Source: Spirosoma spitsbergense DSM 19989
GTDB taxonomy: Bacteria > Bacteroidota > Bacteroidia > Cytophagales > Spirosomataceae
Length of the DNA stretch: 64,000 nucleotides
Direction: 5' to 3'
Assembly: GCF_000374085.1 (NCBI RefSeq)
Contig: NZ_KB893387.1
Span: 1-64,000 of the forward strand
The notes under the pieces were generated by a model, which saw nothing but the letters and a program-made list of their open reading frames with translations, made no database searches and was not told the DNA's origin. Below are positions 53,519-62,025 of this stretch, one piece after another. Every line of letters begins with the position of its first letter. Position 1 is the first letter of the stretch. The translations under genes were made by a program, and so were the position numbers.

Positions 53519-54727
53519 TTACAGCGTTCCATGGGCCATTTTCTTTAATTTTTCCATGCAGTCATAAAATCGGCTCTCCACCGTTTTAGGTGACTCTCTC
53601 CATTCGAAAGCCAGTGTCTGGAAAGGCACCGGTTCGCTGAAATCACTGTCATAATGACGTAGAATAATGGCGCGGCATTTCTCTCCGAGTTTTTTCAAAC
53701 AGCGATGCAATATACTTTTCTGTTCATCCAGATAATCTCTGTCACCCGAAGAATGCCAGTTAGTATATGATCCGTTTTGGTCGTCGAATGAATCATTATT
53801 ATCTTCTGGTTTTTCTTTCGGTTTTATTTCTTCATTTTCTATTCCAAGCAGCTTGTCAATGGCGTGGCTTTTCCTGACGAAAGCAAAAAGGTACGTGGCT
53901 AGTTTGGCATCCAGATAAAACATTTCCGGTTCAGCCTTCCATCGCTGGCATTTACGAAGAAAATCTAATTTTACCTGACTGACAATATCTTTCATTCCTT
54001 CCTCCAACTCAGCGTTGATGGTCTGTACTCGTTTGATAACTTCGCTCCTTACCCAATGATGCACGCTTATCAATGCTTCTTCGATAAAAAAAGCTTCTGT
54101 AGGCGTGTGGGAAATGTACACCCGTAAAGCGATCTGCTCGAACAGATACGCCCGAATTGGTTTGATACGCAGTTGGACCCGACCATTACGCAGCCAGAAT
54201 AAAGCGGTTGTCTGGATGGGTTGTTTTTCCTGATATAGACAGGATAAAAAAGCGCGTAAGGTCCGGTAAGCAATAGCCTGCTGGTCTGACTTTGTCAGCA
54301 TGCGGGTCAGCCGCCTGATGCGGGTGGGTTCCGGCCCGTTGGCTAAATGGATAATTCCCTGTAACACATCGGTCTGCCGCTGTTGGCTACTCTGGGCAGC
54401 TTCCCCAAAAGGTATTTTCCTGAGTGTATGTTTCCAGCGACAGGCATCGATCAGCTCATCTAACACGCTTTTGTAGTTGGTAATTAGGTGCGTGTCTGAA
54501 GGGAGTAGTGTAATAGTCAGGCCGTGTAACTCAAAAAGAATGCTCTGTTGTAAGATCTCATCGTTTTGTTCGGCTCTGGAAAGACGGCTGTTTATCTGCG
54601 GATTGAATACCTCATTAATCTGGAAGGTGAATTCCTCTTTCGCTGCGTCATTGATCAGGGCCTTTCCCTGCTCTACCAGCCGGGCAATAGCGCGTCTACG
54701 ATTTGAAAAAAAGGGAAAGGTGTCCAT
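53519..54727 (-). CDS. Atypical sigma-70-like factor with long N-terminal extension
   Basis: A 402-residue protein. The C-terminal part has the logic of an ECF sigma: a region-2-like block near residues 225-310 (EEGMKDIVSQVKLDFLRKCQ; YLFAFVRKSHAIDKLLGI) and a region-4-like block near 340-400 (LHRCLKKLGEKCRAIILRHY; EWRESPKTVESRFYDCMEKL). The first ~220 residues have no recognised family and are helical and basic. An acidic Asn/Asp-rich linker joins the two. GC is lower than in the neighbours. It follows the anti-sigma/TPR gene by 27 bp. The sigma function is inference from pattern; it could be a sigma-derived regulator. Confidence 0.6.
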   Translation of the reverse strand: MDTFPFFSNRRRAIARLVEQGKALINDAAKEEFTFQINEVFNPQINSRLSRAEQNDEILQQSILFELHGLTITLLPSDTHLITNYKSVLDELIDACRWKHTLRKIPFGEAAQSSQQRQTDVLQGIIHLANGPEPTRIRRLTRMLTKSDQQAIAYRTLRAFLSCLYQEKQPIQTTALFWLRNGRVQLRIKPIRAYLFEQIALRVYISHTPTEAFFIEEALISVHHWVRSEVIKRVQTINAELEEGMKDIVSQVKLDFLRKCQRWKAEPEMFYLDAKLATYLFAFVRKSHAIDKLLGIENEEIKPKEKPEDNNDSFDDQNGSYTNWHSSGDRDYLDEQKSILHRCLKKLGEKCRAIILRHYDSDFSEPVPFQTLAFEWRESPKTVESRFYDCMEKLKKMAHGTL

Positions 54728-54754
54728 GATTAGGGATAGAGAACAAAAATAACG

Positions 54755-55444
54755 TTAACCCAGCCACTGCGCCCATTTTATCTGCCACCAGATTTTCCAG
54801 CGGTCAACCGTTCTGATGGGGTACTCGCAGTCGATGCACTGCCTGAACTGGTTGTACATCCGCTCTGCTTTGTCGGGTTCGCCACTTTTCAGGTAGGCAA
54901 AGGCCAGATGCCACTGGGCCGCTTCGCGAAAATAGGGACGAATATCCGATGCCGTGAGTACCTGCTGAAAATTTTTTGCGGCCAGCGCATACTGCCCTTC
55001 CGACAGGTGGGACTGTCCTTCGAAAAACTGGCTGAATATCTGGTTGGGGGGCGTTGCCACCGTACTGCTATCGTCGGAGAGGTTGCGGGTTACGTTGATG
55101 TCGTTTTCTGAGTTGGGAAATACGACCGGCGAAGCCGACAGGTACAGAACCAGTAATAGCCCGGCGCTGGCCAGGCCCACCAGTGAACGACTGACCAACC
55201 GGATGCGCTGCATTTTTCGGCGACTCTGCCGTTGCAGGAATTTCACGGTACTGGTGGCCCGCTGTTCCAGAAATGCTTCTTCCATGAGTTTTTGCGTGCG
55301 TTGGAGGAGTAGTACTTCTTGTTTAAAAATGGGATCAGTCTGCATTTCGGTTTCCAGCTCGGCTCGTTCGCCGGCTGGCATCTGATTGGTCAGATAGCGT
55401 TCAATCCATTCGTGTTCTTCCTGTTTTTCCGTTGGCCTTTTCAT
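54755..55444 (-). CDS. Anti-sigma-like membrane protein with TPR-like periplasmic domain
   Basis: A 229-residue protein. The N-terminal part (EEHEWIERYLTNQMPAGERA; LETEMQTDPIFKQEVLLLQR) is the usual cytosolic sigma-binding segment of Bacteroidota anti-sigma proteins. One transmembrane helix lies near residues 85-105 (LVGLASAGLLLVLYLSASPV). The periplasmic part has a TPR-like pair (FFEGQSHLSEGQYALAAKNF; WHLAFAYLKSGEPDKAERMY). It starts 4 bp after the ECF sigma gene, a classic sigma/anti-sigma pairing. Confidence 0.72.
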   Translation of the reverse strand: MKRPTEKQEEHEWIERYLTNQMPAGERAELETEMQTDPIFKQEVLLLQRTQKLMEEAFLEQRATSTVKFLQRQSRRKMQRIRLVSRSLVGLASAGLLLVLYLSASPVVFPNSENDINVTRNLSDDSSTVATPPNQIFSQFFEGQSHLSEGQYALAAKNFQQVLTASDIRPYFREAAQWHLAFAYLKSGEPDKAERMYNQFRQCIDCEYPIRTVDRWKIWWQIKWAQWLG

Positions 55445-55448
55445 GGTG

Positions 55449-56027
55449 TCATGCGTTCATTAGTCTTTTGAGTGCCTGTACGCATCGGTACTTTCTGGTT
55501 TTCGCGTTGTCTTCGTTTCCCAGCCCGAATTCGTCGGCTATCTGTTTCATAGTCTTTTTTTCGAAGTAAAAAGCTGTCAGTATTTGCTGACATAGTTCGT
55601 CCAGCCGGTTAAACGTGGTCAGAGACAGTGCCAGTTCTTCCTGCTCAATCACCTCCACCTCCGGAGTGGGGGTATCGGTTTGGTCATTGTGTTGCTGTTT
55701 GCCATACTTGTCATTCCGGTCGTTCCGGTTTATTCCTCTGCGTAATTCCTTAAGCCACATCCGGTTGGCTATCCCGTGAATGTAGGTCGTTACCATTACC
55801 CCGTCCCGAAGTTCGAATCTGTCTTCCCAGACGTTTTGCAGGAACGCCACGATTACGTCCTGAAATAAATCATCCGCATCGGCTGGTGAGCCGCTGTTGC
55901 TGGTTACCAGCCGCGTAATACTCCGCTGACACTGGTGGTAGAGGTAGGCTACAATAGCATCCAAAAGCGGGGTATTTTTCGAGCGAATACCATCAACAAT
56001 TTCCTGGTCGGTAAAGGTTTTCTGCAT
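55449..56027 (-). CDS. ECF sigma-70 factor
   Basis: A 192-residue sigma factor. Region 2: DADDLFQDVIVAFLQNVWED, TTYIHGIANRMWLKELRRGI. Region 4: LDELCQQILTAFYFEKKTMK, QIADEFGLGNEDNAKTRKYR. Region 4 carries an unusual Asn/Asp insertion. Start 56027 (MQKTFTDQ) is chosen as upstream codons contain stop-poor non-coding sequence. It heads a five-gene operon. An inverted repeat with TTTTCCTGG arms is 67-90 bases upstream. Confidence 0.85.
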   Translation of the reverse strand: MQKTFTDQEIVDGIRSKNTPLLDAIVAYLYHQCQRSITRLVTSNSGSPADADDLFQDVIVAFLQNVWEDRFELRDGVMVTTYIHGIANRMWLKELRRGINRNDRNDKYGKQQHNDQTDTPTPEVEVIEQEELALSLTTFNRLDELCQQILTAFYFEKKTMKQIADEFGLGNEDNAKTRKYRCVQALKRLMNA

Positions 56028-56093
56028 GGATAGGGTAGGCTTCTTTGTGTATTTATACCGATTGGGGTGGGGAGGTAACATCTGAAAAAAATA

Positions 56094-56117
56094 TTTTCCT
56101 GGTAATACCCAGGAAAA
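56094..56117. promoter_or_regulatory. Inverted repeat upstream of the ECF sigma gene with CCTGGGTATT
   Basis: TTTTCCTGG (56094-56102) and CCAGGAAAA (56109-56117) are perfect complements around TAATAC. On the minus strand it contains CCTGGGTATT, the same 10-mer as in the repeat at 60442-60462 upstream of the CHAT operon. A common regulator or a sigma-recognition element are both possible. Confidence 0.5.
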
Positions 56118-56175
56118 CTACAGCAGGCCTGCGTAAAGCTGCGAATCACGTCGATTCCGCTAAACCGCTGTAGTT

Positions 56176-56355
56176 ATGTGTACCCTCAAAAATCTCCTGT
56201 TCGTGTTCGCCGTGGCGACTACCATTACGCTGACCTCCTGCCAGTCGGCCTCTATCGAGCCACAAGCTCCTGAAAAAACTACTCAGGCACATCCGGCCGT
56301 GGCAGAGGATGATGCCGACCAGCCGCCTAAAGACAGAGATAACGGAGGGCACTGA
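56176..56355 (+). CDS. 59-residue lipoprotein
   Basis: A small gene that is easily missed: MCTLKNLLFVFAVATTITLT followed by SCQSA is a complete lipoprotein signal (Cys near residue 22). The mature part is ~38 residues, acidic and Pro-rich, ending DRDNGGH. It lies between the sigma operon (divergent) and the CHAT gene (convergent) and is followed 9 bases later by a strong terminator. It may be a sensor or inhibitor in the envelope. No homologue recognised. Confidence 0.65.
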   Translation: MCTLKNLLFVFAVATTITLTSCQSASIEPQAPEKTTQAHPAVAEDDADQPPKDRDNGGH

Positions 56356-56363
56356 ATTCTTTA

Positions 56364-56394
56364 TAAAAATGAGCCTTTTTAAGGCTCATTTTTA
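56364..56394. terminator. Perfect 14-bp bidirectional terminator
   Basis: TAAAAATGAGCCTT (56364-56377) and AAGGCTCATTTTTA (56381-56394) are exact complements around TTT. It carries T-runs on both strands, so it can end the small lipoprotein gene (plus) and the CHAT operon (minus). Confidence 0.85.
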
Positions 56395-56503
56395 TTTAAC
56401 GGTATGCTGTTTGTGTTTTGGCATTAAACCATTTTTTGCTGGCGGGTGTACATAGTCCAAACCGGTACGCTGGTCCAGAATACTGGCTGTTGGAATGACT
56501 GCT

Positions 56504-59362
56504 TTACGAGTTGGTCAGATCATTGGTATGGAGTCTGAAAATCCCGCTTACCAGTCGTTTCCGCTGCCAGAATGCCAGCAGCCCCGTGCTTACTGCCAGC
56601 AGTAGCCACCCGGCCATTGACAGGCGACTGTTATCTGGCATGACTGGATTATAATTGCCCAGCAGGATGTAATTCGCCCAGTAGTAGGGGTGGTCGTATT
56701 TGGCAAAGACCGGCGATGCGAAAAAATCGAGCCGGGCCTGTTGCAGGGCTTGGTCGGTAGCCAATCCGCGAGATAGATGGTGATGAAGCCGGATGGTCAG
56801 GAAAGAGGTTGTTTCTTCATTGGCTTTCCAGAGCGTTGTGATAACCGATGGGCAGCCCGCGTAGGCAAACGCCCGGGCCAGCGACAGGATACCCTCGCCC
56901 CGGATGGTCTGGCCCGACCCGGTTTCGCAGGCCCCCAGCACCGCCAGGCCAGTGGCTCCCAGTGGGAGGTTGTATACATCGTCGGTGTACAGTTTATCTG
57001 CTTCGCCGGGGTAAAACGCGATGTGCGAATTGGCTGGGTCTGTTTCGTCGGTTTGGGCATGGGTCGCAAAATAAATAACCGGGCGATTCAGGTCTGTTTT
57101 TAAAAAACGGCCTACCGTAGCATCCGGTCCGGCCAGGACATCGCCCCCAATACGTCTGGCTTCGGCCTCGCTCGATGCCAGTGTCGGTACTGTTTCCTGG
57201 CGATTTACGGCCTGCTGAATGGCCTCGGTCCGGGCAAACGGGGCCACTACCAGCACAGGGTTGAGGCTGCTGGGCCGCTGGGAGGCAGCGAAAAAGGTCT
57301 GCGCCGAAAATGCATAGGCAATAGCGACGTGCCGGGTCAGGTAATCCCGCGCCTGTTCACCGGTTTCGAGTACTTCGAAGGGTAAAAAATTAAAACTCCA
57401 GTCGCGGCTAATAATGAGCCGTGTTTTGCCAGCCAGATGCACCCGGATAGGGGCGATGCAGGCGGCATAGAGACCAGCGGCATAGGCCGCGCCCTTATAC
57501 TGGCGAATAACCGGGTCGTGGTAGAGTTCCTGACTCAGAGCCCTTAATTGCTGATCGAAGCGGGTTGAGTCGATGGGCTGGCGTATAAACTCGATTGTTT
57601 GCCGGGTGGCTACCAGTATAAAAAGGGAAGCCCCGTGCCGAACGTAGGCAACATAGGCGGCCTGATTGCCCAGTTGTTGCTGCAAAGCGCGGCTACTCAT
57701 GGCAACATCCGCGTAATTCAGTCGATAATAAGCCGGGTAATCCAGCCGGAAGGTGTCGATAAGCCGGTGCCACTGGAGCTGGCAGCCAATAAGTTTCGTT
57801 GCGGCTGCGGTATCAGTAACCGGGTGTTTTTTTAGTTCGCTGATTTGTTTTTTCAGGCGTTGCTCGCGCTCGAGCAGGGGGGCAGGGATGGTTTGGGGTT
57901 TGATGGTATTCAACCGGAAGGCTTCGCGCAGGCTACCGGCCTGCGCCTGCTCGAAAAGCTGAAACAGGGTTTCACGCAGGGCGGCACCCGGCTGGTGCTG
58001 GTAGGCATCGAACGTGACGGCTACGGCTTCTGGCACCAGCGCGTGCTGGCGGGTTGAAAAAATCACCTGCGACTGATCGGTATCGATGCCATGCCGGATG
58101 CGCTGTTGCAGCCCGACACAAAAACTGTAGGTGTCAACCGATGCTTTTCTATAAACTTCCCGGTGCGTGGCATCATACTGTTTTTTCAGGACTACCGCTT
58201 TATGGGTAGCGGCCAGCAGGAGCGTAGTTTCGTCGGAAGCCGTTTCTGCGGACGGATTTTGCTGGTAATTCACCAGGGTGGTTGTATCGCGGCAAACGGC
58301 CTGAATAGCTTTCTGGTAACTCCCGGCTGCCTGTTCGTACTGGTGTCGATCTTCGTGAAGTGCCCCCTGCTCGATCAGCACCTGCGCCAGTAAGGGGCCT
58401 TTACTACCCAAATATTGCCGGTGCAGCTGGAGGGCCTGCTGCACATAGCGATCCGATACGGGCAACTGGTTCATGGCCCGGTAGCAGCTACTCATCATTC
58501 GCCAGAGATGCAATTGATTCGGTAAGTAGTCGGTTGCTTTTTTTTTCTGGCGTACTGTCGTCAGCAGCTGTTCGGCCCGCAGGAAGTAAGGTAATGCTTC
58601 ATGGTAGCGTTTCAATTTACAGAGCGTCGAGCCGATACCGGATAGGTCCATATACTTTTGAATATCTGGTTTTTGATAGTGTGTATTGACGAATTTTCGA
58701 TGGACCAACGCTTCGTCAAAACGGCCCATTGCCTCATAGCAACCCGCCATATTGCTTTCGATGTAGGTGATTTCCTCCGGTTTTTCCCATTTCCCGGCCA
58801 GTTGACGCGCCTGCGCCAGGTACGAAAGGCTTCTTGAATAATTGCCCAGTTTAAAAAACCAATTTCCCTGGTTGTTAAAATGGTAGAGTACATAGAGGGG
58901 GATTTCCTGTTCAATCCGGGGGTTCCGGGTTAGGAGTAAATCCGCTTTGCGAAAATAAAACAGGGCCGAATCGTTGCGGTACAACGCCTTATAAAATGTG
59001 CCCAGGGCTGAAAAAAGCTTAAAGCGCACCGAGTCGGGAGCCGTGTGCAGGGGGCTAATGTGGCGCAACCCCATCAGGCAGCGGTCGGTAGCCTGGCGGG
59101 TATTCTTCTTTTTGTAGTCCATGCTGCTCAGATCGACGCAGAGGTTGGCGGCCCGCACGGGGTCGATATGGCGCACCAGTGCATAGGCCTTCTGATAATA
59201 GACGATGGCGAGGCTGTCATTGAGTCGTTCACTGCCCAATTCGGCAGTGGCATAGTTTTCGGCCTGCTGGCGGTATTTATCCGATAGTGACGCCTGCGCC
59301 CACGCCAGTCGGGGTAACCCTAGAAGCAACAGCAACAACCAGCAGGCAGATCGGCTATTCAC
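56504..59362 (-). CDS. Secreted TPR-CHAT (caspase-fold) protein with C-terminal membrane anchor
   Basis: A 952-residue protein. A signal peptide (ACWLLLLLLGLPRLAWAQA) is followed by TPR repeats to about residue 430 (FRKADLLLTRNPRIEQEIPL; ANMAGCYEAMGRFDEALVHR-like). The CHAT domain spans about 640-905: the His is in IYFATHAQTDE near 767, the Cys in LAVLGACETGSG near 812. A transmembrane helix near 917-937 (SMAGWLLLAVSTGLLAFWQR) anchors it, so the CHAT domain would be periplasmic. CHAT proteins are caspase-like peptidases or scaffolds. It follows the matrixin-like gene by 35 bp. Confidence 0.85.
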   Translation of the reverse strand: MNSRSACWLLLLLLGLPRLAWAQASLSDKYRQQAENYATAELGSERLNDSLAIVYYQKAYALVRHIDPVRAANLCVDLSSMDYKKKNTRQATDRCLMGLRHISPLHTAPDSVRFKLFSALGTFYKALYRNDSALFYFRKADLLLTRNPRIEQEIPLYVLYHFNNQGNWFFKLGNYSRSLSYLAQARQLAGKWEKPEEITYIESNMAGCYEAMGRFDEALVHRKFVNTHYQKPDIQKYMDLSGIGSTLCKLKRYHEALPYFLRAEQLLTTVRQKKKATDYLPNQLHLWRMMSSCYRAMNQLPVSDRYVQQALQLHRQYLGSKGPLLAQVLIEQGALHEDRHQYEQAAGSYQKAIQAVCRDTTTLVNYQQNPSAETASDETTLLLAATHKAVVLKKQYDATHREVYRKASVDTYSFCVGLQQRIRHGIDTDQSQVIFSTRQHALVPEAVAVTFDAYQHQPGAALRETLFQLFEQAQAGSLREAFRLNTIKPQTIPAPLLEREQRLKKQISELKKHPVTDTAAATKLIGCQLQWHRLIDTFRLDYPAYYRLNYADVAMSSRALQQQLGNQAAYVAYVRHGASLFILVATRQTIEFIRQPIDSTRFDQQLRALSQELYHDPVIRQYKGAAYAAGLYAACIAPIRVHLAGKTRLIISRDWSFNFLPFEVLETGEQARDYLTRHVAIAYAFSAQTFFAASQRPSSLNPVLVVAPFARTEAIQQAVNRQETVPTLASSEAEARRIGGDVLAGPDATVGRFLKTDLNRPVIYFATHAQTDETDPANSHIAFYPGEADKLYTDDVYNLPLGATGLAVLGACETGSGQTIRGEGILSLARAFAYAGCPSVITTLWKANEETTSFLTIRLHHHLSRGLATDQALQQARLDFFASPVFAKYDHPYYWANYILLGNYNPVMPDNSRLSMAGWLLLAVSTGLLAFWQRKRLVSGIFRLHTNDLTNS

Positions 59363-59397
59363 GGGAAGTAAGGTTGAGAATGGTGAACTAATCGATA

Positions 59398-60393
59398 CTA
59401 CTTATAATCAACCACAACGTTATACCCCCCCACATCATCGGTTAAATCGCTGTCGTTGATGTTGAGCAGCAGGTCTACATAGGGCAAACCGGCCGTCGGA
59501 AAACTGCATTCCGAACCACAGTAACGCCACTGGGCTTCGCTGTTGAGCTTATACATCAGGGCTGCGTGATTCATGTTCGGTACAATGTTGTATCCGGATA
59601 AAGAAAAGCCCAGAACACCACTCGGTCTCCCTTCCGGTCCACTGGTCCCTACAAACTCTCCTACCGTCATCTGGCCGGAGGCTTTGATGGACACCGTTCC
59701 CTGTTTGTCGAATTTGATGGTTTTGGTCACCGGACCACCCACCGTCAGGCTCAACGGCAAATAGCAGACCGTCAGGTCTCTACAGGTTGTCGTGAACAGT
59801 TTGTTGACCCCCACCGAATCCGCCCTGGTGGCTTTAAGGGGCTGATCGGCAAACAGCGTCGACATGAGCGAACTGGTCTCGGCAGAAGTGGGCATCCCCA
59901 AAAGCAGCCCGGCATGATAGGCAATCGCTCTGGTCAGCGTTTTTTTATCCCAGTCGAAGGTATTACTTAGCAGGATAGTGTAGGTGCCGTTGGCTTCTTT
60001 CCGAAGCCCGCCCGCCACGGTGGTCGAACCGCGCACCAGGCCAACGGTGGCCGCAGTGGTCTGGTTTGGTATGACGGCCGGGTCGACAAACGTAACGAAC
60101 AGCGTAGCACGTTGGGGTAACTCCAGAAAACCGAGGTTGGGATTGACTTTCTGCCACAGATCGAACCCCGCCCGGATAGCCTCCCGCTGCCCATTATCGT
60201 CCATTTTGCCGTATTTATTGGTCGTAGTGTAACGAACGGCACAGTCGGTCGTTAGTCGCTGCGCCCCGGTAGGTTGATCGGCACTGACGTAGAATAACTT
60301 CGAAGCTGCGGGAGGAATATCCTGGCAACTAAAGAATAGGAGAAGGGAAAAAAAGACCAGCGAAATGCATACTAGTGTAGTGCGTTTTTTCAT
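59398..60393 (-). CDS. Matrixin-like lipoprotein with degenerate zinc site and lectin-like C-terminus
   Basis: A 331-residue lipoprotein: TLVCISLVFFSLLLFFSCQD is the signal. Residues ~55-195 follow the matrixin scheme (REAIRAGFDLWQKVNPNLGF; VGLVRGSTTVAGG), but the expected H-E-x-G-H-x-x-G-x-x-H reads A-Y-H-A-G-L-L-L-G-M-P-T, so all zinc ligands are lost. The C-terminal ~110 residues (KQGTVSIKASGQMTVGEFVG; VDLLLNINDSDLTDDVGGYN) resemble LecA/PA-IL-type galactose-binding domains. It is probably a non-catalytic binding protein. First gene of the CHAT operon. Confidence 0.65.
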   Translation of the reverse strand: MKKRTTLVCISLVFFSLLLFFSCQDIPPAASKLFYVSADQPTGAQRLTTDCAVRYTTTNKYGKMDDNGQREAIRAGFDLWQKVNPNLGFLELPQRATLFVTFVDPAVIPNQTTAATVGLVRGSTTVAGGLRKEANGTYTILLSNTFDWDKKTLTRAIAYHAGLLLGMPTSAETSSLMSTLFADQPLKATRADSVGVNKLFTTTCRDLTVCYLPLSLTVGGPVTKTIKFDKQGTVSIKASGQMTVGEFVGTSGPEGRPSGVLGFSLSGYNIVPNMNHAALMYKLNSEAQWRYCGSECSFPTAGLPYVDLLLNINDSDLTDDVGGYNVVVDYK

Positions 60394-60753
60394 GCGATAG
60401 TCCGCAATTAAGTTATGGATAGAGAATTGAGTCGGTTCTTACTGAATACCCAGGGTATTCAGAGACATTCGGGGTAACGCCTGAACGAATCAATCATCAA
60501 ATTTAATTGATTTTGTCAGTCTGGCAAATGGCACAATAAATTGATTGATAGGCTACTGGTCAATAGCAACTGGCTTCGTGTACGGATAAGCGGAAAGCGA
60601 ATAGACGTTGCCCGCGTCGGGTCGAAAATCAGGTGTTCTTTTCAAGCTGGCCAGGCTATATTCGAGTTTAGGAAACGGGGATGGCTAGTGGCCGGTTCGG
60701 CCTTTCCATAGTCGTGGCAACTAATAAAGAAGAGGGGAAACGCAGAGGAAATC
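60394..60753. other. Divergent intergenic region with a 21-bp palindrome
   Basis: This 360-bp region separates the matrixin/CHAT operon from osmC. It contains CTGAATACCCAGGGTATTCAG at 60442-60462, described separately, 49 bases upstream of the matrixin-like start. Further on, TTTAATTGATTTTGTCAG and AATAAATTGATTGATAGG (60500-60550) repeat a weak ATTGATT word. No ORF with plausible features was found. Confidence 0.5.
60442..60462. promoter_or_regulatory. Perfect 9+9 palindrome upstream of the CHAT operon
   Basis: CTGAATACC and GGTATTCAG flank CAG. On the minus strand it contains CCTGGGTATT, shared with the repeat upstream of the ECF sigma gene. It is placed where a promoter or operator for the matrixin-CHAT operon would be. 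Confidence 0.55.
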
Positions 60754-61236
60754 ATGGCAAAACAGCATCACTACGCACTGACCATCGAGTGGACCGGTAA
60801 TACCGGCGAAGGGACAACCTCCTATCGGTCTTATGAACGAAGTCACCGTATTGCGGTCGGAAATAAGCCCGATATTCTGGCTTCGTCAGACCCCGCCTTT
60901 CGGGGCGACCGGACGCGCCACAACCCGGAAGAACTGCTGGTTGTTGCGTTGTCAGGTTGCCACATGCTGTCGTACCTGCACCTGTGCGCTGTGGCGGGCA
61001 TTGTGGTTGTAGCGTACGCGGATAGCGCTGTCGGTACGATGGCTGAAACGCCGGATAGGGGTGGGTATTTTACGGAAGTTACGCTGAACCCGACCGTGGT
61101 CGTAACGGAGCCGTGGATGGTGGATAAAGCCAATGCATTACATCATCAGGCCAACAAAGTATGCTTCATTGCCAACTCCTGTAATTTCCCGGTTCGTCAT
61201 AAACCCGCCTGCCGGGTTCGGGATAAGGGCGATTAG
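60754..61236 (+). CDS. OsmC-family peroxiredoxin-like protein
   Basis: A 160-residue OsmC/Ohr-fold protein. The conserved Arg/Glu strand is HNPEELLVVALSGCHMLSYL with the first catalytic Cys; the second Cys is in CFIANSCNFPVRHKPACRV. The LALSGCH/NSCNFPV pattern fits the YhfA/OsmC group rather than strict Ohr. Predicted to reduce organic peroxides, using thiols. The start at 60754 is preceded by GAGGAAATC, a plausible ribosome site. Confidence 0.9.
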   Translation: MAKQHHYALTIEWTGNTGEGTTSYRSYERSHRIAVGNKPDILASSDPAFRGDRTRHNPEELLVVALSGCHMLSYLHLCAVAGIVVVAYADSAVGTMAETPDRGGYFTEVTLNPTVVVTEPWMVDKANALHHQANKVCFIANSCNFPVRHKPACRVRDKGD

Positions 61237-61377
61237 TGGTTCGGTGGTTTCAGATCGTTGGGTTGGCAGGTAAGTGAGTTTCCCTGTTGCAATTCTCGGG
61301 ACGTATCGAGAGTCAGACAGGCAGTTTTGCAATAATACTGGAGAGCAGGATTCATGACCGCTCAGAAAACAGGTTCA

Positions 61378-62025
61378 TCACATCGGAACGATACCTAACC
61401 GTAGTGCTTTTAGGGCCAGACTTACCCGGCTCGTAACAGCCAGTTTTTGAAAAACATTTTCCTGATAACTGTTTACCGTGTTGGTACTTATGGTCATTTT
61501 TTCGGCTATTTCGGCGTAAGTCAATTCTTCACAGGCCAGTTTAATAAACGTCAGTTCGTGTTCAGTCAAACCCAAGGCCTGCACCGGATCAACAAGCGGA
61601 TTGGGATTCAGGCTCTTTACCAATGAATCTGTTACCGAATCGGAATAATAAAACCCTTTTTTGATGATATCATCCATGGCCTGTTTAAGCTCAAACGGTT
61701 TGGCTCCTTTTATCAAATAACCTCTGGCACCATTGCGAAACATTTTTAAAATAACCTCCTCTCCATCGTTTATGGATAAGGCTAAAATCTTTACGTCGGG
61801 GTAATTGTTTTTAAGCCATAGCGCGGTTTCAAACCCATTCATTTTGGGCATATTGACATCCAGCAGTACAATATCAGGAATTCGGTTCTGATTGAAATAA
61901 TGAATCAATTCTTCGCCATTTTCGGCCTTGTACAAAACTTCGTAATTATCCATACGCTGAACAAGGTCGGCGATAGCCTGGGCCATAAGCCGGTGATCAT
62001 CAACAATGGCAACTGTATAATTCAT
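61378..62025 (-). CDS. NarL/LuxR-family response regulator
   Basis: A 215-residue response regulator. Receiver: VAIVDDHRLMAQAIADLVQR (acidic pair), PDIVLLDVNMPKMNGFE (phospho-Asp), LIKGAKPFELKQAMDDII (Lys). LuxR HTH at the C-terminus: LTYAEIAEKMTISTNTVNSY. It overlaps the kinase gene by 4 bp, so they are co-translated and form a pair. Confidence 0.93.
   Translation of the reverse strand: MNYTVAIVDDHRLMAQAIADLVQRMDNYEVLYKAENGEELIHYFNQNRIPDIVLLDVNMPKMNGFETALWLKNNYPDVKILALSINDGEEVILKMFRNGARGYLIKGAKPFELKQAMDDIIKKGFYYSDSVTDSLVKSLNPNPLVDPVQALGLTEHELTFIKLACEELTYAEIAEKMTISTNTVNSYQENVFQKLAVTSRVSLALKALRLGIVPM

Noticed and set aside
56504-59362. Reading the CHAT protein as a cytoplasmic Craspase-type effector
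   Set aside because: It has a signal peptide and a C-terminal membrane anchor, which place the CHAT domain outside the cytoplasm.
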